Positions 43,531 to 53,887 of a stretch of 64,000 bases of DNA are shown piece after piece. Position 1 is the first letter of the stretch. Each line of letters begins with the position of its first letter. The position numbers and the translations under genes were made by a program. The stretch comes from Hepsetus odoe (taxonomy: Eukaryota > Chordata > Actinopteri > Characiformes > Hepsetidae), in NCBI GenBank assembly GCA_017165825.1, contig CM029393.1, forward strand, positions 496,001-560,000, read 5' to 3'. The notes below the pieces were generated by a model. That model did no database searches and was not told the origin of the DNA. It saw only the letters and a program-made list of their open reading frames with translations.

Positions 43531-43730
43531 TCCTTTACCGCTCTGGCATACTTCTCTGCCACTCCTGACGTTCTCATACAATGCCACAATTCCTTTTTAG
43601 GCACGTTATTATATGCTTTCTCTGAGTCCACAATGGCACAATGCAACTGTTTCTGACCTTCTCTGTACTTCTCCATCAACACCCTTAGAGCCACCATTGA
43701 ATCTGTAGTGCTCTTTCTCAGCCTTAAAGT

Positions 43731-43930
43731 GTAGTGATGGTGGTCTAGATGTTGAATGCTTGCCAATGGATCAACCGCTTGGAGGCATGAATCCCACATT
43801 CAGCACTACCACCACTGGGCTCTTGAGCAAAACCCTTAACCCTGAGTTGCTCCAGGGGGACTGTCCCTGTAATCAGGAATTAGAAGCTGCTCTGGATAAA
43901 AGGGTCTGCTAAATGCCAGAAATGTAAATC
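43731..43930 (+). repeat. SINE family S3 with L2-type tail
   Basis: Head 'gatggtggtctagatgttga', body 'cttgagcaaaacccttaacc', tail 'gctctggataaaagggtctg' 'ctaaatgccagaaatgtaaa'. Confidence 0.85.
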
Positions 43931-44291
43931 ACACTTCAGCTCATTAACCTCACCTCTTTTCTTAACCTAGCCTCTACTATTCTTTCCCACATATTCATTG
44001 CCTGTCTTAACTCCTCCCTTAACTTCACCTTCTTCAACTTAATTTTATCCTTGACTAACCAAGGATCATCAACATGCCCATTAAAATGCCAGTCATCACT
44101 TTCTCTTTCCTGGGTACACTCTCCATCATTTTTTCAAACTCACTCCAAAATTCTTCTTTCTCATCCATCTCACAACCAACTAAAATGAATGTTAAAACAG
44201 CTTAAGATAAAATGAAATGCTGTATTACAAGGGTTAGTAGTTCTGCTAAAAGAGAGATTAATATTTTAGCATGTTTGTTTTAAAATAATGT

Positions 44292-45050
44292 AATGGCCAC
44301 AGGATTGGAAGATTGTGGGTTCAAACCTCTTACCAGTAGGTTGCCCTGAGGTACCCTTGAGCAAGGTACCATCCCTGTCACTGCTCCCCGGGCGCTTTCA
44401 TAGCTGCCCCCTGCTGCACGGTGTTTGTGTAACCAGATTGAATTATATAGTTATAATTACACAAAATCTGTTAAGTCCTAGGCAGTTGTTACTCTACCTG
44501 ATGGTGAGGACCTCCAAACCTGTGGTGGTGCTTATTATTAATTACAGCTACTCCTGATTCCTTTTCTTCTTCTGTGGAAAGCCCCTATAAACTTGGGATC
44601 TCACCTTGGCCCCTCCCTCTTTCTACAATTCCCCTGAGGAAGAGGAGATGGCGTGCGCGCCACACTTGTTTGGAGGTGTGTGTCTCTATAGCGTGCCGTC
44701 AGGTAGGTCAAAACGTGCTTAAATGTGTATTCTGTTTTGAATGTATGTTTTGCTCCATATGTGTGTATATATATATATATATAAGTGCATACGTGCCACT
44801 TTGTCCCTCTTTCTACAATTCCCCTGAGGGAGAGGAGCTGGAGTGGGCCCCACACTTATTTGGAGGTGTGTGTTTCTATTGTGTGCCGTCAGAATAAAAG
44901 GAGAAAGCCCAAGGAGACTCCCGTGTCGTGCAAAAACATCACACAACGCAGAAGTCCACCGGTGACATTTGCATGGGTTAAATGCAGAGGTCCAATTTCA
45001 TTGCGGTTCACTGTGTGCTGTGCTGTGACCTCGCAATGACAAGTATAGTC
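44292..45050 (+). repeat. SINE family S1 split by a solo LTR
   Basis: The SINE runs from 44292 to 44427 ('ctgctgcacggtgtttg') and resumes at 44968 ('tttgcatgggttaaatgcag'), ending 'gacctcgcaatgacaagtat'. The 540-bp interruption carries its own duplication. Confidence 0.85.
44428..44967 (+). repeat. Solo LTR with 4-bp duplication
   Basis: A sequence beginning TGTAACCAG and ending CCGGTGACA interrupts an S1 SINE and is flanked by TTTG on both sides (44424-44427 and 44968-44971). It contains CCTATAAACTTG (TATA-like, 44584) and AATAAAAGG (44894), and an 89-bp near-duplicate segment (44614-44702 and 44804-44892). These are LTR features, and a 4-bp duplication is usual for several retrovirus-like families. 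The family was not identified and no coding interior is present. Confidence 0.65.
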
Positions 45051-45097
45051 ATTTTATTATTAATAATTTGTTAAATTTTATAATGAATAAGCTTTTT

Positions 45098-45192
45098 TGG
45101 TGGTCTAGTGGTAGGATACATGTCTATGGAACTATGGCTCAAGAGGTCCCAGGTTCAATAGTGGTACCCTACCACTAGACCACCGCCACCCC
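45098..45192. repeat. S3 SINE head and its inverted partial copy
   Basis: A plus-strand head (45098-45158, 'ggtggtctagtggtaggata') is followed immediately by 'taccctaccactagaccacc', the complement of the same head (45163-45192). The pair would form a hairpin. Confidence 0.75.
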
Positions 45193-45484
45193 AATTATTC
45201 ATATAATATTATTATAAGTTAAGGACATGTTCTGCTTTCTATTTAATGTTACAATGTGGAGCTGAGTGGTTTATTCCAATAACTTATGCTCCTATAGGCT
45301 GTATATGTTAGGATGTTAGGGTCTAAAAATACTATGTTGGCAGTTTGTCATGTGGCTGGGTATATGTTATGCAGTTAATACCTTATAGTTTTGTATGAAG
45401 TGTTGATGGAAAAAATAAAATCACATAACTGTTATGTACTGTGTCCATAGCAATAAACTAAACTATCTCAGATTCCACTTTTGT
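45193..45484. other. Intergenic, nothing assigned
   Basis: AT-rich sequence without a recognised repeat or frame. Confidence 0.5.
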
Positions 45485-45737
45485 ACTTGAGCTGAAGTGA
45501 GAGTAGGGACTTTGAATGTTGGCAGCATGAGAGTTGGCTGATATGATGGCGAGAAGGAAGGTTGACATTTTGTGTGTGCAAGGCCAAGTGTATCAGAGGA
45601 GGGCTTAAATTGTTTTACCATGGTGTGGATGGAAGGAAAAATGGGGTAGGTGCTATCCTGAAGGAAGAGTATGTGAAGAGTGTTTTGGAAGTGAAGAGGA
45701 TGTCAGATAGGGTGATGAGCTTGAAGCTGGATGTTGA

Positions 45738-46012
45738 AAGTGAAAAGTGAAAAAAGTGAAAGTGACTACCCTTGTCATTGCGAGGTCATGGCACAGCACA
45801 CATGAACCACAACGAAATTGGACCTCTGCATTTTACCCATGCACACTCAAACCCGTGCAGCAGTGGGCAGCTATTGAAAGCGCCCGGGGAGCAGTGATGG
45901 GGACGGTACCTTGCTCAAGGGTACCTCAGGGCAACCTATTGGGAAGGGGTTTGAACCCCCGATCCTCCGATCATGCGGCTAACACCCTAACCGCTAGGCC
46001 ACCGCTGCCGCT
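45738..46012 (-). repeat. SINE family S1, minus strand, inside LINE copy E
   Basis: The GAAAGTGAAA tail on the left and the head complement 'taaccgctaggccaccgctg' on the right interrupt the endonuclease between 'gctggatgttgaa' and 'gctgaaggtatg'. Confidence 0.88.
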
Positions 46013-46029
46013 TCACCGCTGCTGAAGGT

Positions 46030-46272
46030 ATGATAATGAATGTTGTTAGTGCTTATGCCCCACAAGTTGGAAGTGAAATGGAAGAGAAAGAAAAATTCTG
46101 GAGTGAGTTAGATAAAGTGATAGAATGTGTACCCAGGGGAGAGAGAGTGGTGAATGGTGCAGATTTTAATGGACATGTTGGTGAAGGGAACGGAAGTGAT
46201 GAGGAGGTGATGGGTGAGTATTGTGTCAAGGAGAGGAATGATTTTGGAGGTAAAGAAGAGGGGGGAAAGTGA
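46030..46272 (+). pseudogene. Endonuclease fragment of LINE copy E
   Basis: It reads IMNVVSAYAPQVGSEMEEKE then GADFNGHVGEGNGSDEEV. The catalytic Asp/Asn box is preserved, but the C-terminal third is deleted. Confidence 0.8.
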
Positions 46273-47081
46273 GGGCAGAGTCGAGGATCAAGTGGTGGAA
46301 GCTGAAGAAGGAGGACTGCAAGGTGGAATTCAGGCAGGAATTAACACAGGCACTGGGAGGTGTTGAAGAGCTACTGGATTGCTGGGAAACTACTGCAGAA
46401 GTGATAAGGCAGGCAGCTAGGAATGTACTTGATGTGACATCTGTAAGGAAGAAGGAGGATAAGGAAACTTGGTGGAGGAACCAGAAAATACAGGAAGAAG
46501 AAGACGAGGGAGGCAATGTGTGGGACAGTCAGAGAGATGAAGAAAGAAGAGAGGTGTACAAGGAGATGAACCGCAGGGCAAAGAAAGCAGTGATGAAGGC
46601 CAAAGATAAAGTGTTTGGTGAATTGTATGAGAGGTTGGACAGGAAGGAGGGAGAAAAGGACCTTTACCAATTAGCTAGACAGAGAGACAGAGCTGGCAAA
46701 AATTTGCAGCAGGTCAGGGCATTAAAGACAGAACTGGAAACGTACTCACAGGTGAACAGAGTGTGTTGAGCAGATGGAAGGAGTACTTTGAGGGACTGAT
46801 GAATGAAGAAAATGAGAGAGAGAGAAGATTGGATGATGTGAGGATAGTGAACCAGGAAGTGCAGCAATGAAGAGGATGAAAAATGGAAAGGCTGTTGGAC
46901 CAGATAACATACCAGAGGAAGCATGGAGGTGTTTAGGGGAGATGGCAGTTGAGTTTCTGTCCAGATTGTTTAACACAATCTTGGTATGTGAGAGGATGCC
47001 TGAGGAATGGAGACAAAGTGTACTGGTATCGATTTTCAAGAATAAGGGTGATGCACAGAGCTGTAGTATAGAGGAATAAAG

Positions 47082-47693
47082 TTGTTCAGCCACAGCATGA
47101 AGTTATGGGAAGTACCAGTGGAAGCTAGGTTAAGAAAAGAGGTGAGGATTAGTGAACAGCAGTATGGTTTAATGCCAAGAAAGAGCACTATAGATGCAAT
47201 GTTTGCTCAGAGGGTGTTGATGGAAAAGTACAAAGAAGGTCAGAAGGAGTTGCATTGTGGTTTTGTGGACTTGGAGAAAGCATATGACAGGGTGCCTAGG
47301 AGTTTGTGGTCTTGTATGAGGATTTGTATGAGGAAGTCAGCTGTTACAGAGAAGTATGTGAGAGTTGTTCAGGATATGTATGATGACAGTGTAACAGTGG
47401 TGAGATCTGCAGTAGGAGTGACGGATCCATTTAAGGTAGAGGTTGGATTACATCAAGGATCAGCGCTTAGCCCATTCTTGTTTGCAATAGTAATGGATAG
47501 GTTGACGGACGAGGTTAGATGGGAGTTGCCGTGGACGATGATGTTTGCTGATGATATTGTGAGCTGCAGTGATAGTAGGGAGCAGCTTGAGGAGAACCTG
47601 GAGAGACGGAGAGGAATGACAGTGAGTAGGTCAAAGACAGAATACATGAGTGTGAATGAAAGGGAGGAAGGTGGAGTGGTTAGCAGGGAGTAA
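47082..47693 (+). pseudogene. RT core fragment of LINE copy E
   Basis: The 203-codon open piece starts near 'LWEVPVEARLRKEVRISEQQ' and holds all three RT boxes named for copy E. It lacks the thumb and C-terminus in this frame because of a break at about 47690. An inserted duplication SCMRICMRKS shows a small tandem copy. Confidence 0.8.
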
Positions 47694-48004
47694 TGGTAAC
47701 AAAGGTGGATGAGTTTAAATACTTGGGATCAACAGTTCAGTATAACAGCGAGTGTGGAAGAGAGGTGATAAAGAGAGTGCAGGCAGGTAGGAATGGGCGG
47801 AAAAGAGTGGCTAGAGTGATTTTTAACAGACGGTTACCAACTAGAGTAAAAGGGGAGGTTTACAGGAGAGTAGTGAGCCCAGCTATGTTGTTTGGGTTGG
47901 ACATGATGGCACTGACAAAAAGACAGGAGGCAGAGCTGGAGGTGTTAGAGTTAAAGATGCTGAGATCTTTGTTGGGTGTGATGAGGATGGGCAGGATTAG
48001 AAAT

Positions 48005-48470
48005 TAGTATATTAGAGGAGAGTAGTGAGAGTGAGAGCAGTGAGAGTAGGGAGAAACTTGAGGAGGACCTGGAGAGATGGAGATATGCTTTAGAGAGGAG
48101 AGGAATGAAAGTGAGTAGGTCAAAGACAGAATACATAAGTGTAAATGAAAGGAATGAAAGTGGAGTGGTAAGGATGCGGGGAGTAGAGGTGACAAAGGTG
48201 AAGGAGTTTAAATACTTGGGATCAACAGTCCAGAGTAATGACGAGTGTGGAAGAGAGGTGAAGAAGAGAGTGCAGACAGGTTGGAATGGGTGGAGAAGAG
48301 TGGCTGGAGTGATTTGTGACAGACAGGTACCAGCTAGAGTAAAAGGGGAGGTTTACAGGACAGTAGTGAGACCAGCTATGTTGTTTGGGTTGGAGACGGT
48401 GGCACTGACGAAAAGACAGGAGGCAGAGCTGGAGGTGTCAGAGTTAAAGATGCTGAGAAGAAGAGGACTG
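48005..48470 (+). mobile_element. RTE-like LINE partial second copy fused to copy E
   Basis: After copy E reaches 'aggattagaaattagtatat' the sequence jumps back to 'gagtagggagaaacttgagg' and repeats the post-catalytic RT region (KVSRSKTEYISVNERNESGV to LEVSELKMLR). Two 3' parts therefore lie in tandem and differ at many sites. Confidence 0.8.
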
Positions 48471-48544
48471 ATCAAATGACATTTTCTTAATTAGAAGTGA
48501 AAATGCAGTATTCTGTGGCTTGGCATTGTATTCCACACAGCACA

Positions 48545-48780
48545 CAGTGGGTAGCACTATCGCCTCACAGCAAGAAGGTCCTGGGTTTAAATCCCAGGTG
48601 TGGTGATGCTGGTTATTTCTTTGTGGAGTTTGCATATTCTCCCCATGTCTGCATGGGTTTCCTCCCACTGTCCAAAGACAGGGTTGAATGTAGATGCTAA
48701 ATTGCCCCTAAGTGTGAGGGGGTGTGAGCGTGTCTATCTGTTTCCCTGCCTTTCACCCTGTAAGAGCTGGGATAGGCTGC
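48545..48780 (+). repeat. SINE-like repeat family S2
   Basis: The head 'gtgggtagcactatcgcctc' with B box 'gggtttaaatccc' is followed by 'ttgtggagtttgcatattct' 'ccccatgtctgcatgggttt' and the body ending 'gagctgggataggctgc'. It is a well-known fish repeat architecture. Confidence 0.75.
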
Positions 48781-49149
48781 TTTCCTATTCAATTTTACTA
48801 CAGAAACTTAACAGTAGAAAATGTAGTTAAGAAAAAAATCTAAACATGGCTGCAAAAATTAAGCCTCCACATAGTCCAAATAAACAACTCGACATCACTA
48901 AATTGCCTCTATAATGGATCCACCTTGCTTTACCCATAGAGAACAGGACCACACTAAACACACTGCTCTACAACAATGCTTTCTTTACTTTCCACAAACG
49001 CCCTTATTATCTTATTTATATTTGATCTTATTGTTTAACATGGGAAGACTAGTCTGAATGAAAGCTCACCAGACACCAGATGTTAGTAACAACCCAAGTA
49101 ATCTACACATACAAAGAAATTCAAACAAAAAAGTCCATAAATGAAGCTA
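48781..49149. other. Intergenic, nothing assigned
   Basis: No repeat or frame recognised. Confidence 0.5.
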
Positions 49150-50040
49150 TGTGTAGTAAAGTGAAATGACACAGGCTATATGTATTGAACACATGAAGAA
49201 AAGGTGGTGCAAAAAGGCATGCAAAGCCACAAAACCAGATGATCTGTCACTATTTAGAAAGCAATTCTTATCTCTATCATTGCAAATTAATATCAGCTGG
49301 TTTAGTCCTAACTGATAGCCTAAAAAATGTTTCTGATTGCCATGGTATTACACAAGAAGCATGATGGGTAAAAGATCTTTTCAACCTTATTATTTCAAAA
49401 CATACCAATCGCACTGCTTACAGACATTCTAAGCTTCTGAATGCTTCTGACAGAGGAGTCAAAAGAATAATCAAAGCAGTTGCCCAAGAGCCAATGACCA
49501 GTCACAGAGAGCTTAAGAAAGACATGGAAATTAGCAGGTACAGTTGTTTCAAAGAAAACAATAAGTAATACATTCAACCGACATGGCCTCTATGCACACT
49601 CATTGCACAAGACTCCAATATAGTCTTATAGGAAAATTTAGTCTGGTCAGATGATACCAAAAATAAGGTGGAGAAATGGCAAAACATCATATCAGCAGTG
49701 ATGTTTGGAGGCTGAAACATCATAGTGTAGTTTTTCAGCATATGGTACTGGCATATATGGTATGGCAATATAATAATCTATGGCAATATCTAACAGCATA
49801 CTGAATATGAAACATGGGTTGACATTTCAACAAGACAATGATCCAAAACACAAAGAAACACCAAGGAAACTCTCAATTGGTTTCAGAGAAAAAAAATAAA
49901 GCTGCTGGAATGCCAAGTCAATTACCCAACTTGAATCCATTTGAAAATCTATGGAAAGAACTGAAAGTCAGAGTTCATGGAAGAGGCCCCAGAACCTTCA
50001 AGATCTGAAGACTTAAATACATTTCAACAAGCATTCAACA
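49150..50040 (+). mobile_element. Decayed Tc1-like transposon
   Basis: In broken frames the plus strand reads transposase text including FQQDNDPKHKETP (the second Asp region) near 49830 and LWKEL-like text near 49955. Stops and shifts occur throughout. No functional protein is possible. Confidence 0.65.
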
Positions 50041-50089
50041 ATACACATAGTGGATATATATATATATGTATGTATATATGTATATATAT

Positions 50090-50573
50090 ATACAGTACTG
50101 TGCAAAAGTTTTAGGCAGGTGTGGACAAAATGCTGTAAAGACTGCTTTCAGAAATATATATAACGACGTTTATTTTTATCAATTTACAAAATGCAAAGTG
50201 AGCGAACAAAAGAAAAATCTAAATCAAATCAATATTTGGTGTTACTACCTTTTGCCTTCAAACCAGCATCAATTCTTATGGCCCCCACAGAGCCCTGATC
50301 TCAACATCTGGGAGGAGACACACTCGATGATGAAGAGACAGAAGGATGTGAGAAAGCCTACAACCACAGAAGATCTGTGGTTAGTTCTCCAAGATGTTTG
50401 GAACAACCTACCAGCCGAGTTCCTTCAAAAACTGTGTGCAAGTGTATGTAGAAGAATTGATGCTGTTTTGAAGGCAAAGGGTGGTCACACCAAATATTGA
50501 TTTGATTTAGATTTCTCATTTGTTCATTCACTGAATTTTTTTGATTGATGAAAATAAATGATTAACACTTCCA
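50090..50573 (+). mobile_element. Tc1-like element T1, copy 3, right end lost
   Basis: The left end 'tacagtactgtgcaaaagtt' 'ttaggcaggtgtgg' is intact. The plus strand carries the transposase C-terminus (PPQSPDLNI, LWLVLQDVWNNLPAEFLQKL, IDAVLKAKGGHTKY). Similarity to the other copies stops at 'gattaacacttcca', exactly where the palindrome begins. Confidence 0.85.
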
Positions 50574-50574
50574 A

Positions 50575-50611
50575 CACATTCATGTCCACTTTACAGTGCT
50601 GAGGGTTGAGG

Positions 50612-50675
<64 letters not shown>

Positions 50676-50712
50676 CCTCAACCCTCAGCACTGTAAAGTG
50701 GACATGAATGTG
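50575..50712. repeat. Perfect 41-bp inverted repeat around (GT)n(TA)n
   Basis: The left arm (50575-50615, 'ttcatgtccactttacagtg...ggttgagggtgt') is the exact reverse complement of the right arm (50672-50712). The 56-bp core is GT then TA repeats. It contains no coding potential. It may be a very short MITE-like element, a hairpin-derived insertion or an assembly product. Confidence 0.9.
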
Positions 50713-51194
50713 GAGGACAAAATGGTTTTTGGCAGAGATGAAATGTTCTTCATTAACACGATATGCAGTATATATGTGTTTCTTACATGTATAATCTTTT
50801 TTCTGACCACACGCAGAAATATCTATTCTTGCTGCTCTATGATGGGTCATGCTCTAATATCTTTGCTGCTCTATAGGGTCATTATGAAACGCATTTTATA
50901 GGACTATCTTAAAACCCACGTGACCCAAAAGGCAGCTACTATCTCTCCTCAAAAGCGCTGTCAAATAAACAGAATAGAAAAACAAAACGCTCTGCAAATT
51001 GACTTTGGGACTAATGCTCAGGGCTTATTCACTGGAAAATTGAGAAGAGCTATATTCAGTAAAGTGTGTATAAAATATATATACATACACTAACTACTTA
51101 CATACGCACGGCTATAATCAACTACTTTCATTAGTAGTGAGAGAGAGCGCACGTGTGTTTGTGTATAGTGTAAATAGACTGAGCGGAGAGAGAG

Positions 51195-51240
<46 letters not shown>

Positions 51241-51419
51241 TTAAGGGATTTGAATGTGATTTGTAGACGCAGTTGTATTTGTGCGTTTGCACTTTTCTTC
51301 CCCACCACTCTACAGTCAGCACTGACCCTCTGTTCATCTCTCTGGCAAATTAAAACTACATTTGTGTCTGCTCACCTGAGGTCTTCAAACGGCTAATGCA
51401 AATGTGAGATTTTTAAAAA
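50713..51419. other. Upstream region of the glutamate receptor gene
   Basis: Unique-looking sequence. It includes the (GA)n tract listed separately. Confidence 0.4.
51195..51238. repeat. (GA)n microsatellite
   Basis: About 20 GA units, roughly 200 bp upstream of the candidate first exon. GA tracts are common near promoters. Confidence 0.95.
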
Positions 51420-51503
51420 AATTTATTTTACTTAGGCTCCATTTGCTTTGGAAGCGTTTTGCGGATGGAGGAGACGACAAGCGCGGCCGGAGCGCAGCCC
51501 AAG
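51420..51503 (+). promoter_or_regulatory. Candidate untranslated first exon of the glutamate receptor gene
   Basis: A locally GC-rich, CpG-containing stretch ('gcgttttgcggatggaggag' to 'cgcagcccaag') ends at a strong donor CCCAAG|GTGAGA. An ATG at about 51466 would open a short upstream frame that stops four codons into the next exon, so the exon is probably leader. Its pairing with the 52579 exon is an inference. Confidence 0.45.
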
Positions 51504-52578
51504 GTGAGAAGAAAAACATTAATTTCATTAAAGTTTATTATACACATATAAATAAATACTGAATCAATCAGACCAAAGAAGCATCAATTAAGATATTTCT
51601 CGTGTCTGAACTCTGGTTCAAAAGCGTTTCCGCCTTTTTGCGCCCCTTCTTTCGAAACAGTACCAGCACACGGCTGAATCAATAGCAGTAAAAAACATAA
51701 CCAAAACAATAATAACATATGCCCTGGTATGCTAATATAACAATTTGTTTGCAGTGATAACAATTATATAAAGTAAATAATATAGATAACTTATACCAAA
51801 TGCTAGTTTCTGAGACTGTGAGAAAAGCCTGACTAGCATAAAATAATTGCTAAAAACATATTATATAAATACATGTATAGATTTGCACAATTTCTTACCC
51901 TATATACTTAGATTTACAACAATTATTAATCTGAATACATTGAGTTATCAACAATAGTTATAACTAGAGATTTATAAGACTACACCCATAAGTAAGATTA
52001 TTATCAATTTGTATATATAATTGAACTGGACTTAGTCTTTATCAACTGATTTAGTTTGCAATTGCACTGCATTAATATAATTTAACAGTTCTATTCCATT
52101 ATAGAAAATAAAAATAAACAAAACATTTATTTGGGAACTTTCTATTTAGTTCCTTACTATTTACTGTTCTTATCTTTACATAAAAGCATAAAGAGTATTA
52201 GAGTAATATTACAATCAGAACAATGTATAAAATACGCATTACATACAGAAAATGTCTGATTTAAAATATTAATTTATGACTTTAAAGTTTCATTGTTCAC
52301 ACTTTCGATAAAAACCCACCAAGCCTCTGATGCTCAGTGTATATATAGATCAACGTGAATGTCATGAGAGCATTTAATTCATAGCCATAAATCTCCACTG
52401 AAAATGCAGATTTAAAAAAGACAGACATCCTAAGGCAATATTTATCGAACCAAATTAAGGAAGAAGAGGCAGCTGACCCCCCCCGAAGTATTCAGTATGT
52501 GCATAGAATAGTCATTTTTTTTCTTGTATTTCAGTATGAATGCAGTTACCTCAGTGTAATAATCCTTATGATTTTTAG
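51504..52578. other. Presumed first intron of the glutamate receptor gene
   Basis: AT-rich, free of recognisable repeats. It begins GTGAGA and ends TGATTTTTAG. Confidence 0.45.
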
Positions 52579-53152
52579 ATGTGCCACCAGTAGAACCCTG
52601 CAGGATCGCCAAAAGAGTGCATGAATTATTCAGAAATCAGCCATGAAGACACAACTGGGCACAGCTGGACCATGCCTATATTTTGGAACTTTTTTTCTGG
52701 CTCACTTTTTGTGTGTCCTGTTGTTGGGGCTGGCCGAGAGTCCTGCGTGCCTTCAGCCTCAGGCACGCAACCACACTCTATAAAGATCGAAGGTGATATT
52801 ACTCTGGGCGGACTTTTTCCTATCCATTCACGGGGCCCCGCAGGCGTCCCCTGTGGAGACATTAAAAAAGAGAAAGGGATCCACCGTATGGAGGCTATGC
52901 TGTATGCTCTGGACCAGATCAACAGTGACCCGGACCTGCTGCCAAACATTACACTTGGAGCCAGAATTCTGGACACCTGCTCAAGGGACACCTACGCCCT
53001 TGAGCAGTCTCTCACGTTTGTCCAAGCGCTCATACAAAAGGATAACTCAGATGTGCGGTGCTCAAACGGGGAGCCGCCAATCATCAACAAGCCTGAGCGT
53101 GTGATCGGGTACAGGAGCCCCGGCTAGCTCCGTGTCCATCATGGTAGCCAAT
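52579..53152 (+). CDS. Group III metabotropic glutamate receptor, first coding exon, frame-disrupted
   Basis: The sequence encodes the N-terminal ligand-binding (Venus flytrap) start of a class C GPCR: IEGDITLGGLFPIHSRG, VPCGDIKKEKGIHRMEAMLY, ALDQINSDPDLLPN, LGARILDTCSRDTYALEQSL, and SSVSIMVAN before the donor AAT|GTAAGT at 53152/53153. LGARILDTCSRDT and the KKEKGIHR signature mark group III (mGluR4/6/7/8, glutamate-sensing, Gi-coupled, presynaptic or ON-bipolar). I cannot decide the paralogue. The best signal peptide, MKTQLGTAGPCLYFGTFFLA then HFLCVLLLGLAES, starts at ATG 52643 in a different frame from the domain. A second frame change lies near 53113-53130, where the domain frame hits TAG at 53125-53127. 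The remaining exons are not in the window. Confidence 0.85.
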
Positions 53153-53316
53153 GTAAGTTACTGTTTGCGTGAGAGTACTTGTTGCTACCAGTAGTTCAGT
53201 CTTAAATGTTGCTAGCATTGAATTGTACAGCAACTAAATAGTATTACACCAGGAACATTGTGCTAACTGGTGGTTACTAGTTGTTATTATTATATTATAA
53301 TATATAATAACCACTG
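53153..53316. other. Start of presumed intron
   Basis: Short AT-rich stretch before the next SINE. No feature. Confidence 0.6.
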
Positions 53317-53545
53317 GGGCAGTGGTGGCCTAGTATAGTGGAGTTAACAACGTGTTATCAGATTCCAAACCCCACCAGAAAGTTGCCCTGAGGTACCTTT
53401 GAGCAAGGCACTTCTCCTGGCGCGCTTATAGCTGCCCATCAAGCGCAGTGTTTGCATGGGTTAAATGCAGAGGTCAAGTTTCGTTGTGGTCTACTATGCT
53501 GTGCTGTGACCTCGCAATGACAAGAATAGTCGCTTTCATTTTCTT
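53317..53545 (+). repeat. SINE family S1, diverged head
   Basis: Head 'gggcagtggtggcctagtat' with a decayed B box, body, tail 'tcgcaatgacaagaatagtc' 'gctttcatttt'. Confidence 0.85.
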
Positions 53546-53848
53546 ACAGAAGATGAGGCAAGCGAAGAAGATAGAGATGAAGAAAGTAGAGAGGAGTACT
53601 GAGAGATGAAGCACAGGTTGAAGAAAGCAGTGGTGAAGGCAATAGAGATGGTAAATTGTATGGGAGGTAAGGACAGTAAGGAGGGAGAAAAGGCAGAGAG
53701 GGGATCTCACTGACACAGACAGAGGGACAGAGCTAGGAAAGATGTGCAGCAGGTCAGGGCATTAAAGATATGAAATGTACTCACAAGTCAACAGAGCATG
53801 GTGTTGAGCAGATGGAAGGAGTACTTTGAGCAGCTGAGGAATGAAAAG

Positions 53849-53887
<39 letters not shown>

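Larger units (their letters stand above)
42890..44190 (-). mobile_element. RTE-like LINE copy J, minus strand, multiply interrupted
   Basis: The minus strand gives RT pieces: RLRKSTTDSMVALRVLMEKY, REGQKQLHCAIVDSEKAYNN and GVAEKYARAVKD, then, beyond the Tc1-like insertion, 'SVTVIRSVVGLMNG' text. Endonuclease and leader scraps follow at 43935-44190. A Tc1-like element (42982-43530) and an S3 SINE (43731-43930) interrupt it. Confidence 0.75.
45485..47998 (+). mobile_element. RTE-like LINE copy E
   Basis: It runs in order from the endonuclease start (45485-45738), an S1 SINE insertion, endonuclease continuation (46022-46235), spacer (46260-46860) to RT (46867-47998). The endonuclease is joined to the spacer by a deletion near 46240. 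The RT frame 47082-47693 carries VDLEKAYDRVPR, GLHQGSALSPFLF and MFADDIVSCS. It then breaks near 47693 and continues in the next frame to about 48000. Confidence 0.85.

Noticed and set aside
52579..53152. Naming the receptor grm4, grm6, grm7 or grm8
   Set aside because: One exon carries features of several group III members, so the paralogue cannot be fixed from it.
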